Shown here: positions 48,205 through 58,372 of the stretch, in pieces
Layout of the letters: every line of letters begins with the position of its first letter
How positions within the stretch are numbered: position 1 is the first letter of the stretch
NCBI GenBank assembly: GCA_041398605.1
Contig: JAWKUK010000010.1
Location: 1 to 64,000 of the forward strand
Direction of reading: 5' to 3'
From: JAWKUK01 sp041398605
GTDB lineage: Bacteria > Planctomycetota > UBA1135 > GCA-002686595
DNA: 64,000 bases
Position numbers and translations under genes: made by a program
Notes under the pieces: generated by a model
Told to the model about the DNA's origin: nothing
The model's input: only the letters and a program-made list of their open reading frames with translations
Databases searched by the model: none

Positions 48205-49239
48205 TCAATCGAAGGTGATCGAGACCGCGCGCGTCAGGTTCGAGGTCGACGTGCCGTTGACGGAGTCGCGGTGCCAAAGCTGGAAGTTCCAGGTGTCACC
48301 GGCCGCGGCCGAGACGAAGCCCGACCCTTGGGGGATCTGGGTCATGTCAGGCGAGAAGGAGACGCGCCCTTGCGCGTCCGTCATCACGATGTTGGCGGCG
48401 TACCGCCCCGCGTTCGGACCGACGAGGACGTTGCCGACCGTGCCGGCCAGGTTCGGGATGAACGTCTGGCTGTCGCTCACGAGGAAGATCCCGAGCGTCG
48501 ACTGCGGGAGTCGCGACGCGCGCAGCTCCACTTCGTTCTGCGAGGCGAAGCCGCTGCCAAACGCCTCGAGCAGGCCGACGGCGCCGGTCGAGTTCGCGAC
48601 CGCGTTGCCGTAGGTCGATCCAATGCGGCGGTCCGACTCCGGCGCCGAAAGGTTGAACTCGTTCGGGGCGCCCGGGATCGCGAGGTGCAGGCGGTCCATC
48701 TTGAAGCCGTTCGAGCGGCCCGAGAACTGGAGCCGGTGCATGCCCGCCGACAGCGAGTACTGCTTCTGCGGGAAGTTGCCCGGCCCGAGCTCGACGCGCG
48801 CTTCCCACGTCCAGTTGCCAACGCTGCTCGCGCCGTTGGAGAAGATCTTCTCCCACGGGCCATTGTCCATCTTGACCCACACGTCGTTGTCTTCGGTGGG
48901 GTTCGGGTCCTCGTGGCGGTTGCGCAGGTTGAACTTGTAGGTGCCCGGCGTGTTGATCTGGATGTCGTACGCGAACACGCCCTGGGCGCCCGGGGCCTGG
49001 AACAGGTCAGCGCCGTCCCAACGGATGTAGCCATCGCCCGTCCAGTTCGGCGTTTGCGTGCTGAACGTCCATGCGCCGACCGTGGGCCGGGACTCCAGGA
49101 GGATCACGACGAGCCCGTTCGATTCGAGGTACGTGCCGCCGTCTGCGAGCGCGGGGGCGCCGAGCGTGGCTGCAAAGAGGCCAACCGCGAGGGCACGGCG
49201 GCGAAGGCGGGCGCCGAAGGTCTGGGTCGAGTCGTTCAT
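48205..49239 (-). CDS. secreted protein, CBM-like domain and C-terminal module
   Basis: A 344-residue protein with a twin-arginine-like basic start (RLRRRALAVGLFAATLGAPA, cleavage after ALA). Residues about 35-190 resemble a carbohydrate-binding sandwich of the CBM6/GH115-associated type (YLESNGLVVILLESRPTVGA, DIQINTPGTYKFNLRNRHED, YSLSAGMHRLQFSGRSNGFK, MDRLHLAI). The shared module then appears in a diverged form (IGSTYGNAVANSTGAVG, lacking the usual first cysteine; VGNVLVGPNAGRY; GDTWNFQLWHRDSVNGTSTS). It probably binds glycans outside the cell. Confidence 0.7.
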   Translation of the reverse strand: MNDSTQTFGARLRRRALAVGLFAATLGAPALADGGTYLESNGLVVILLESRPTVGAWTFSTQTPNWTGDGYIRWDGADLFQAPGAQGVFAYDIQINTPGTYKFNLRNRHEDPNPTEDNDVWVKMDNGPWEKIFSNGASSVGNWTWEARVELGPGNFPQKQYSLSAGMHRLQFSGRSNGFKMDRLHLAIPGAPNEFNLSAPESDRRIGSTYGNAVANSTGAVGLLEAFGSGFASQNEVELRASRLPQSTLGIFLVSDSQTFIPNLAGTVGNVLVGPNAGRYAANIVMTDAQGRVSFSPDMTQIPQGSGFVSAAAGDTWNFQLWHRDSVNGTSTSNLTRAVSITFD

Positions 49240-49677
49240 AGAGAGTGGAGCGAGAGAGAGAGGTCTCGTAGGGGGCCGGGAGCTGGGGGCGCGCGGTCAC
49301 TCATGGAGACAAGGCCGCGCCGTTGCCTGCCGAAGGCAGGACTGCGAGCACGCCATCCGAAATGGCATGCCTGTAAGAGGATGTTCGAGTGAAGCGGTCC
49401 GTGCGTTTCCAAGTCGTGTCTCCATTGGACGTTACGCGGCCTCACCCCCGCTGGCGCCCGTTAGGAGGCCTCCGCGGCCGCCATTTTCTCCCGGCGAGAC
49501 GGCGCACACGGCCTCGCTCCTGGCGGCGTGCTGCGCTCGCTCCGGGGTCCCGCTGGCGCCCGCGGACCGGGCGGGGGGATTCGAAGGGCGCAGGTTCCTA
49601 GAGTACGTCCAGGCCCCAAGTCGACCGGTTGGTCGGATCGCTTCGGTCCGCGCCAAATCGTTGGCGGGCGCCGCGCC
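49240..49677. other. non-coding gap
   Basis: About 440 nt between divergent genes with no convincing reading frame. One frame is open into the VIT1-type gene but is proline/arginine-rich and lacks a start with support. Confidence 0.45.
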
Positions 49678-50367
49678 ATGTCCCACCACGAAACTCACCG
49701 TACACACCGCATCGGCTGGCTCCGCGCCGCGGTCCTCGGCGCCAACGACGGCATCGTCTCGACCGCGAGCCTCGTCATCGGCGTCGCTGCGTCGAGCGCA
49801 GCGCGCGCGGACGTCCTCATCGCGGGCGTCGCTGGGCTCGTCGCCGGAGCGATGTCGATGGCCGCGGGCGAGTACGTGTCCGTCAGCTCACAGGCGGACA
49901 CGGAGTCCGCGGACCTCGAGCGTGAGCGGCGCGAGCTTGTCGAGCAACCGGAGCATGAGCTGGATGAGCTCGCGGAGATCTACCGCGGGCGCGGGCTCGA
50001 GCCGGACCTCGCGCGCCAAGTCGCCGTCGCGCTCACCGCGCACGATGCGCTCGGCGCGCACGCGCGCGACGAGCTCGGGATCTCGGAGATCACAGCTGCC
50101 CGCCCTGTACAAGCCGCGTTCACGTCGGCGGGGACCTTTGCCATCGGCGCTGCATTGCCGCTGGCGAGCGCGCTGTTCGGGACGGGTCGCACGCAGATCG
50201 TCATCGTCGCGTCGACCGCGCTGCTCTTCCTCGCGGCCCTCGGCGCGGTCGGAGCGCAGGCGGGCGGCGCCTCGGCGTGGACCGGCGCGGCGCGTGTGTC
50301 GTTCTGGGGAGCGCTGGCGATGGGGCTGACCGCGGCGATCGGCGCTTGGTTCGGGACCGTCGTCTGA
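49678..50367 (+). CDS. VIT1/CCC1-family iron/manganese transporter
   Basis: A 229-residue integral membrane protein. The N-terminal stretch WLRAAVLGANDGIVSTASLV and GVAASSAARADVLIAGVAGL, VAGAMSMAAGEYVSVSSQAD are the hallmarks of the VIT/CCC1 family. A cytoplasmic acidic helical insert (residues about 75-140) carries many Glu/Asp/His for metal binding, and three C-terminal transmembrane segments complete the five-TM fold. It would move Fe2+ or Mn2+ out of the cytoplasm by proton exchange. ATG 49678 fits the family start. Confidence 0.9.
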   Translation: MSHHETHRTHRIGWLRAAVLGANDGIVSTASLVIGVAASSAARADVLIAGVAGLVAGAMSMAAGEYVSVSSQADTESADLERERRELVEQPEHELDELAEIYRGRGLEPDLARQVAVALTAHDALGAHARDELGISEITAARPVQAAFTSAGTFAIGAALPLASALFGTGRTQIVIVASTALLFLAALGAVGAQAGGASAWTGAARVSFWGALAMGLTAAIGAWFGTVV

Positions 50368-50416
50368 AGCCCGCCGCGTCGCTCCTGGTCGTCGGCGTCG
50401 CTGCGGCGCCGGGGCT

Positions 50417-51436
50417 TCAGCGCTTCGGCGCCGCGCAGGCGATGAGCGCTTCGAGGGCGGCCATGCGCGCCGAGAGCGCGCGGCTCGCCAGTCGCTCGCC
50501 GCGGCGCGCTGCCTGTGGCGGCGCCTCAGCGATCGCGCGCAAGAACGCGGAGAGGTGCAGCTCGAGCGGGTCAGGCAAGGCCACCGAGCGCGGGCCGTCG
50601 GAGAGCTGCATGGCGTAGTCGCTGAGCCGCACCGTGCGCTCCGCGCGCAGCCCGTCCAGCGCGTACCAAGCGCGGCGTGGCTGCTCGGGTGCGTGGCGCA
50701 GGGCGACGCGCGCTTGGACTGCGCCGGCAGGACCCTGCGCGCGAAAGCTCAGGTCGTAGGCAGCGCGCGCCTCGTTCGTTGTCGCCGGCCCAAGCGTGCA
50801 ACCGATCTCCGAGACCTCGACCTCGTCCCCGAGCAGCGCTTGGAGCAAGCTCAACGGATGGGAGAGCGCGTCGCTCAACATCGCAGCGCCGCGGGACGCG
50901 GGCTCGAGCCCCATCGCAAACGTCCGCGGGACCGCAGCGCACTCCGGGAACAGCGCGCGATACGTCGCCAGCGTTCGCGGCCATTGGCAGTTCTCCCATA
51001 GGACCCGCCCACGCTCAGCGAAGCCGTCTTCGAGCGCGCGGACGCGCGCCGCTTGGCTCGGCGCCGCGACGTCAGGCGCCAGGAGCGGCTTCTCGCACAG
51101 GACGTGGACTCCCGCCGCAAGGCACGCATCGAGCGCGGCGCCGTGGTGCTCCGGCGGTGAGAGGATCGCCACTGCGTCGAGCGCCTCTGCAGCGAGCATC
51201 GACGCGGCGCCGACGTAGCCGCGCGCGTCGACCCCGGCGACGCGCGCGAGGTCGGCGGTCGCCTCCGCGACCGTCGTCAGGCTGGTGCCCGCGTGTGCGA
51301 CGACGCGGGCGCCATGGCAGGCGAGCCACTTCGCGACGAACGGCCCGAGCCCTTGCCGCGCGCGGCGCGCGCCGATGATGCCGATCCGGAGCGCGCGCGC
51401 TGGGCCGATGTCGTGACGGGGGGGGCGTTCGTTCAT
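50417..51436 (-). CDS. Gfo/Idh/MocA-type oxidoreductase
   Basis: A 339-residue NAD(P)-binding oxidoreductase. The N-terminal Rossmann fold has IGIIGARRARQGLGPFVA, where the usual second and third glycines are partly replaced (GARRARQG), then AVAILSPPEHH and HVLCEKPLLAP, the EKP motif of the family. The C-terminal alpha/beta substrate domain includes ALSHPLSLLQALLG. The substrate is unknown, commonly a sugar or inositol derivative. It overlaps the stop of the QEGLA gene by ATGA and is the last gene of a three-gene operon. Confidence 0.8.
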   Translation of the reverse strand: MNERPPRHDIGPARALRIGIIGARRARQGLGPFVAKWLACHGARVVAHAGTSLTTVAEATADLARVAGVDARGYVGAASMLAAEALDAVAILSPPEHHGAALDACLAAGVHVLCEKPLLAPDVAAPSQAARVRALEDGFAERGRVLWENCQWPRTLATYRALFPECAAVPRTFAMGLEPASRGAAMLSDALSHPLSLLQALLGDEVEVSEIGCTLGPATTNEARAAYDLSFRAQGPAGAVQARVALRHAPEQPRRAWYALDGLRAERTVRLSDYAMQLSDGPRSVALPDPLELHLSAFLRAIAEAPPQAARRGERLASRALSARMAALEALIACAAPKR

Positions 51437-52776
51437 GCTCGGGGAATGTCGCTCGCTGGCCGGTCTGCCGGTGCATCGGCGGGCATCGGGGCTTGGTCGA
51501 GGGAACCCTCGCCGTCGCCCGACGGGGTGCCCGTCAGGATGCGCTCGTAGTGCGCGCGTACCGTCGCCAGGTGGACGCGGTTGAGGAAGCCCGAGAACGC
51601 CATCGTCGCCACGAGCGGGCGCAGGTCCTCGGCCCATGTCGGCAGGTACCGCGCGGGGGCGAGGAAGCCCTCGGCGCGCAGCTCGGCGAGGTCCGGGACG
51701 TCCGCGATCGCGACCTTGCCGACGAACAGCAGTCGGATGAGGTCCAGCCGCCTCAGCTGCACGGCGACGCGCAGGAAGTTCTGCACGCGCAAGAGCCCGT
51801 CGAGGTAGACGACGTCCTTCGTGAACGGCGCTCCGCCGCTGACGAGGCCGCCGCGCACGACGCGCCTCGCGTCTTCGAACGCGTCCTCTTCGCGCGCGCC
51901 GCGCTCGAGGTGGAAGCGGTAGAGGTCGCGGAAATCGGCGCCGTTCTCGGCCATGTCGATGCCGATGACACGCGCCGCGAGGCGCCGCATGCGCGCGGGA
52001 TCGGTCGCGCGCGTGACGACCTCGGCGAGGACCGCCAAGCCCTCTTGGGTGCGCGTGATGCCCGGGTGTCCGACGGCCAGGAGCGGGAGCTGGGCCTGCG
52101 CGCGGCCGGCGAGAGCCGTCGCGACGTGGATGCGCAGCTCGTGCTCGATGAGCTGTGCGAGGTCGAGGTCGCTGAAGGTCGCGCCGCGCCTGACGCGCAC
52201 GCGCCGGGGCCCAGCGATCGCCTTCGAGGCGAGGCCGTCCACGACCTCGACGAGCGGCGCCTCCGCACCGAAGACCGCCTGCGCCTCAGCCCGCAGTCGC
52301 AGCGCGACTTCTTCGGCGGTCGTCGTCGCGGCTGGCGCGAGGCCGAGGTCGAACACCTCCAGCTCGGACAGGTTGGTGTCGAGGTCCTGCGCCAGATCGA
52401 GCGGCGTCACCCGTCCATCGACGAGGACGGACCGCGGCCCGCCGTAGAGCGTGCTCGAATGGGCGTGGAACTCGCGCGTGCCGATGGCGTCGAGCATCCG
52501 AGCCCCAGTCTCAATCGAGTCCGCCGCGCGCATCAGCCAGCGCGCCCCTGGGCCGCCCGGGTCGACGAGGCGCCGGGCCGCCGCGACCGCCGCGTAGGTG
52601 CGCGTCAGGTCCACCCGGGGGTACTCAGGCTGCGGCAGCGATTGGGCGCCGCTCGCGAGGAAGCGCTCGCGGATCCCAGGGTCCCAGGCGATCGTCCGCA
52701 GAATGCGGACCTCCGACTCCGCGGCGCGGAGCAGCAACGACGCCTCGCGCAGGCGCTCCGCGTGCGCTTGGGTCAT
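51433..52776 (-). CDS. DUF1704/QEGLA-motif zinc peptidase-like protein
   Basis: A 447-residue protein of the 'flavohemoglobin expression-modulating QEGLA motif' family (tyrosine-carboxypeptidase-like fold). The active-site helix is LIEHELRIHVATALAG (HExxH variant: H-E-L-R-I-H), followed by HPGITRTQEGLAVLAE with the name-giving QEGLA. The third metal ligand region (DLYRFHLERG) is present. Start at ATG 52776 overlaps the Nudix stop. In proteobacteria the gene is linked to nitrosative stress only by name; the substrate is unknown. Confidence 0.85.
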   Translation of the reverse strand: MTQAHAERLREASLLLRAAESEVRILRTIAWDPGIRERFLASGAQSLPQPEYPRVDLTRTYAAVAAARRLVDPGGPGARWLMRAADSIETGARMLDAIGTREFHAHSSTLYGGPRSVLVDGRVTPLDLAQDLDTNLSELEVFDLGLAPAATTTAEEVALRLRAEAQAVFGAEAPLVEVVDGLASKAIAGPRRVRVRRGATFSDLDLAQLIEHELRIHVATALAGRAQAQLPLLAVGHPGITRTQEGLAVLAEVVTRATDPARMRRLAARVIGIDMAENGADFRDLYRFHLERGAREEDAFEDARRVVRGGLVSGGAPFTKDVVYLDGLLRVQNFLRVAVQLRRLDLIRLLFVGKVAIADVPDLAELRAEGFLAPARYLPTWAEDLRPLVATMAFSGFLNRVHLATVRAHYERILTGTPSGDGEGSLDQAPMPADAPADRPASDIPRA

Positions 52777-53621
52777 GGCAGGGGTGGGCCCGACGACGGC
52801 CCGCCAGGCGCCTGATCGCCTCGCGCGTGACCGCCGGGTGGCCGCGGCTCCGGCTGGGGGGCGGCGCCGGTAGGTAGCGCGGTGGGCAGCGCGCGCGGGG
52901 CGCGCCGGAGCGCACGGACCTCTTCCGGGAGATCGTCGAGGAAGGCGCCGAGGGCGGGGATCCAGCCGATGTGATCGGCGAGCCGCAAGAGCGCGACCTC
53001 CGTCTTCATGTCGGGGATCGCGCCGCTGCGGCACGCGTCGAGGGCCTCGCCGAGCTCCATCACGTGCAGCCGGCCCCACTCCTCCATGACGCTCCCGTCG
53101 CCATCAGCGGCGCTGCGGGCCTCGAGCTCCGTCTCGGCCGCGCAGAAGAAGATCTTCTCGTCGCCCGTGCCGGGGCTCGCGAAGGTCTCGCCGCCCAGGA
53201 CGGCGAACGCGGCCTCCGGGACCGCACAGCCGGCCTCCTCGAGCGCCTCGACCGCGGCCCGGCGGCGGAGCCCCGCGGGGCCCGGCGCGTCGCCGCGCTC
53301 GACCATGCCCGCGACGACCTCGATGATCGAGTTGTACTCGCGCGGGTCGGGGTGCACGAACGTCTCGCTGCGCCGCAGGTAGATCGGGACGCGCAGGGCC
53401 TCGCGCAGGAGGACCTCCACGCGACCCTCGCGGATGCGATACAGCACCGCTACGACCGCGTCGCTGCCCGGTCGACGCAGCACATCACACGGATAGGGCG
53501 CCGAGCTCGAGCCGTCCGTGTATCGATTGCGGACCACGAGGCGGCGCAGGGTGAGGAAGCCGAGGTCACACCTGCTCGCCGTGGTGCGGTCTTCGACGAT
53601 TTCGACGGCCAGGACGTCCAT
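52773..53621 (-). CDS. Nudix hydrolase
   Basis: A 282-residue protein. The Nudix box reads GMVERGDAPGPAGL followed by RRRAAVEALEEAGCAV, fitting the GX5EX7REUXEEXGU pattern with A for the first arginine-glutamate step partly shifted. The flanks (DAVVAVLYRI, EYNSIIEVVAGMVE, EKIFFCAAETE) resemble ADP-ribose or nucleoside diphosphate-sugar pyrophosphatases. The C-terminal 40 residues are proline-rich and probably disordered. ATG 53621 is preferred; 53657 is possible. It leads an operon with the QEGLA and Gfo/Idh genes, each joined by a 4-nt overlap. Confidence 0.8.
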   Translation of the reverse strand: MDVLAVEIVEDRTTASRCDLGFLTLRRLVVRNRYTDGSSSAPYPCDVLRRPGSDAVVAVLYRIREGRVEVLLREALRVPIYLRRSETFVHPDPREYNSIIEVVAGMVERGDAPGPAGLRRRAAVEALEEAGCAVPEAAFAVLGGETFASPGTGDEKIFFCAAETELEARSAADGDGSVMEEWGRLHVMELGEALDACRSGAIPDMKTEVALLRLADHIGWIPALGAFLDDLPEEVRALRRAPRALPTALPTGAAPQPEPRPPGGHARGDQAPGGPSSGPPLP

Positions 53622-53776
53622 GGGCACCAAGATAGGTGGCGCAGGGATCTGTCCCAACGATTTCCAGCGCGCGTTTGGCGTTGGGTCGCACGTGTGTGAT
53701 GGTGTGCTCTGAGCGAACTTTCACCATCGTCATGGACTGCAGTCAGGGCGATGATGTAGTCGATTGGTGTAGGAAC

Positions 53777-54559
53777 ATGTTGCGCACCCTCGCCCTCACT
53801 GCGGCCCTTGCCGCGCTCGCCTGTCAGGGGCCGCCCGCGCGGGACGCGGCGCGCTCCGAGCTGCGTCCGTTCGGATCGTCCGGTGCGGGTCTGACCCTCG
53901 GGGCGGGATCCCCCGACGGGGGGGCTCCGGGGTTGGGGGCGCCCGTCATCCTCGGGAGCACGCTCGCGCCGCTCGCCGAGGAGTTCGACCGCCATGCCCA
54001 CGAGGCGCGCGTCGTCGCGCTCTTGCCGGCGCGCTGTGAGGCCTGCGCCTCGGGCCTCGCCGCCATCCAGGAGAGCCTGCTCGACGCCTTCCCGGGCGGG
54101 TCGTTCCACGTCATCGTCGTGTTGCCTGGGGACGATCGCTGCGACGGTTGTGGCGCCCCGGTGGTGTCAGGCGTCCAGGACCCGCGGGTCTCGATGTACG
54201 TCGACCAGGAGGGCTGCGCCACGCGCGCGTTCACGCGCGGGCTGCTCCCGATGGCAGAGGCCTACGACGTCTTCCTGTTCTACCCGCGTGGCACGGCCTG
54301 GGGCAGCGAGCGCGCCGCGCAGACCGAGGGACCGCGCGCTGGTTCGGGCAGCCTCCAGCAGGGCGCCCCTCTCACCGCATCGCAGGGCGCTCGGCTGGGC
54401 GCCCAGAATGAGACGCCGCGGGCGGAGGAGTGGTGGCACCGCCTGGGGCGCTTCGCCCCGGAGCGCCACTGCGCCGCCCAGGAGCTCGACCGCGCGCTCC
54501 GCACGACCATGGCGCAGCTCCTCGACCCGACCTCGGCGGCCTCAGTCGCGCAGCAATAG
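53777..54559 (+). CDS. lipoprotein with thioredoxin-like fold
   Basis: A 260-residue protein. ATG 53777 (AGGA 6 nt upstream) gives a lipoprotein signal (LRTLALTAALAALAC, lipobox LAAC-type). The core has a thioredoxin-like beta-alpha-beta (VVALLPARCEACASGLAAIQ with C-x2-C, FHVIVVLPGDDRCDGCGAPV, DPRVSMYVDQEG, VFLFYPRGTAW), so it may be a redox-active periplasmic protein. The C-terminus includes EWWHRLGRFAP. It overlaps the convergent TetR gene by 18 nt. Confidence 0.65.
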   Translation: MLRTLALTAALAALACQGPPARDAARSELRPFGSSGAGLTLGAGSPDGGAPGLGAPVILGSTLAPLAEEFDRHAHEARVVALLPARCEACASGLAAIQESLLDAFPGGSFHVIVVLPGDDRCDGCGAPVVSGVQDPRVSMYVDQEGCATRAFTRGLLPMAEAYDVFLFYPRGTAWGSERAAQTEGPRAGSGSLQQGAPLTASQGARLGAQNETPRAEEWWHRLGRFAPERHCAAQELDRALRTTMAQLLDPTSAASVAQQ

Positions 54560-55132
54560 GGAGAGGGAGCGCTCGACGTGCCCTCGGATCTGACCCGAGT
54601 CACCGTCGACCGCCGCAGCGGCGATGGCGCCGAGCAGGGTCTGTCGCAGGAAGGACCCGAGCTCGGGGTCTGTGGCAGCGGAGCGCACATCGCCCTCGGC
54701 GCGCGCGCGCGTGATCAGCCGCTCGAAGTGATCGCCGAACCAGTCGTAGTAGCGCTGGACCTGCTTCGGGACGTCAGGGAGGTTCCGCGCCACGGAGAGC
54801 GCTGACTTCAACATCAAGCACGACGCGTGCCCCGCCTCCGTCTGCGTGAGCTCCTGGACGGCCTCGTCGAAGAAGCGGCGGATCACCGTGAAGGCGCGCT
54901 CTGTCGACTCGAGGATCGGCGCGTACCTCGCACGGACGAGGGTCTCGTATTCGGCGAGGGCCTCGCGGAACAGGTGCTCCTTGCTGCCGTAGGTGTCGTA
55001 CAGCGACGCCCGGTGGATGCCCATCTGGTCGACCAGGACCTGAATGGACGTGCCCTCGAAGCCGCGTTCACGGAACACGGTGACTGCCTTCCTCAGGACG
55101 ACCTCTCGGTCGAACTCCTTGGATCGAGCCAT
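54542..55132 (-). CDS. TetR-family transcriptional regulator
   Basis: A 196-residue regulator. The N-terminal helix-turn-helix is clear (LRKAVTVFRERGFEGTSIQV, LVDQMGIHRASLYDTYGSKE, FREALAEYE). The C-terminal ligand domain (YDWFGDHFERLITRARAEGD) is of the AcrR type; the ligand is unknown. It is divergent from gcvP across a 300-nt gap with two copies of a palindrome (55311 and 55333) that could be its operators. The 3' end overlaps the lipoprotein gene on the other strand. Confidence 0.85.
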   Translation of the reverse strand: MARSKEFDREVVLRKAVTVFRERGFEGTSIQVLVDQMGIHRASLYDTYGSKEHLFREALAEYETLVRARYAPILESTERAFTVIRRFFDEAVQELTQTEAGHASCLMLKSALSVARNLPDVPKQVQRYYDWFGDHFERLITRARAEGDVRSAATDPELGSFLRQTLLGAIAAAAVDGDSGQIRGHVERSLSLLLRD

Positions 55133-55310
55133 GCGGGGTGGGGCAAATTCAGGGCGGCGACTCGCGCCTCGTGCGGAGGCCGCTGCGGTGTGGGCACCAA
55201 CAGCGCGTCGGCCAGGTGCGGGGGGAAGCCTCCGCGCCGACGTGCGCCCAGAGAGGTTAATGTCCGAGCGGCGGGCGTGCCTGTGCCCGACCGGAATCAT
55301 CGCCCGCCCC

Positions 55311-55342
55311 ATTCTAGAATGAGCGGTTCAGGATTCTAGAAT
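55311..55342. promoter_or_regulatory. paired palindromes ATTCTAGAAT, candidate operator
   Basis: The 10-bp palindrome ATTCTAGAAT occurs at 55311-55320 and 55333-55342, 22 bp apart (two helical turns), each inside a 20-nt direct repeat (ATTCTAGAATGAxCGxTTCA). It is A/T-rich in a GC-rich gap between divergent tetR and gcvP, about 90-120 bp upstream of gcvP. It probably binds a dimeric regulator, plausibly the TetR protein. Confidence 0.6.
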
Positions 55343-55432
55343 GACCGATTCAGCGGGGCTCCCGATGGCCCCCGGGCGCCGCAGCGCGTATTCCATTGCC
55401 TGCGAACCCCGCCGACGTGCAGGAGACCAACC

Positions 55433-58324
<2,892 letters not shown>

Positions 58325-58372
58325 CCGGGCTGGCTGGCCGCGACCGGCCTGGCGCCCGCTACGAGGCGCCCG

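Noticed and set aside
55133..55432. Glycine riboswitch upstream of gcvP
   Set aside because: No tandem aptamer-like conserved core or linker could be seen; the only structured items are the two ATTCTAGAAT palindromes.
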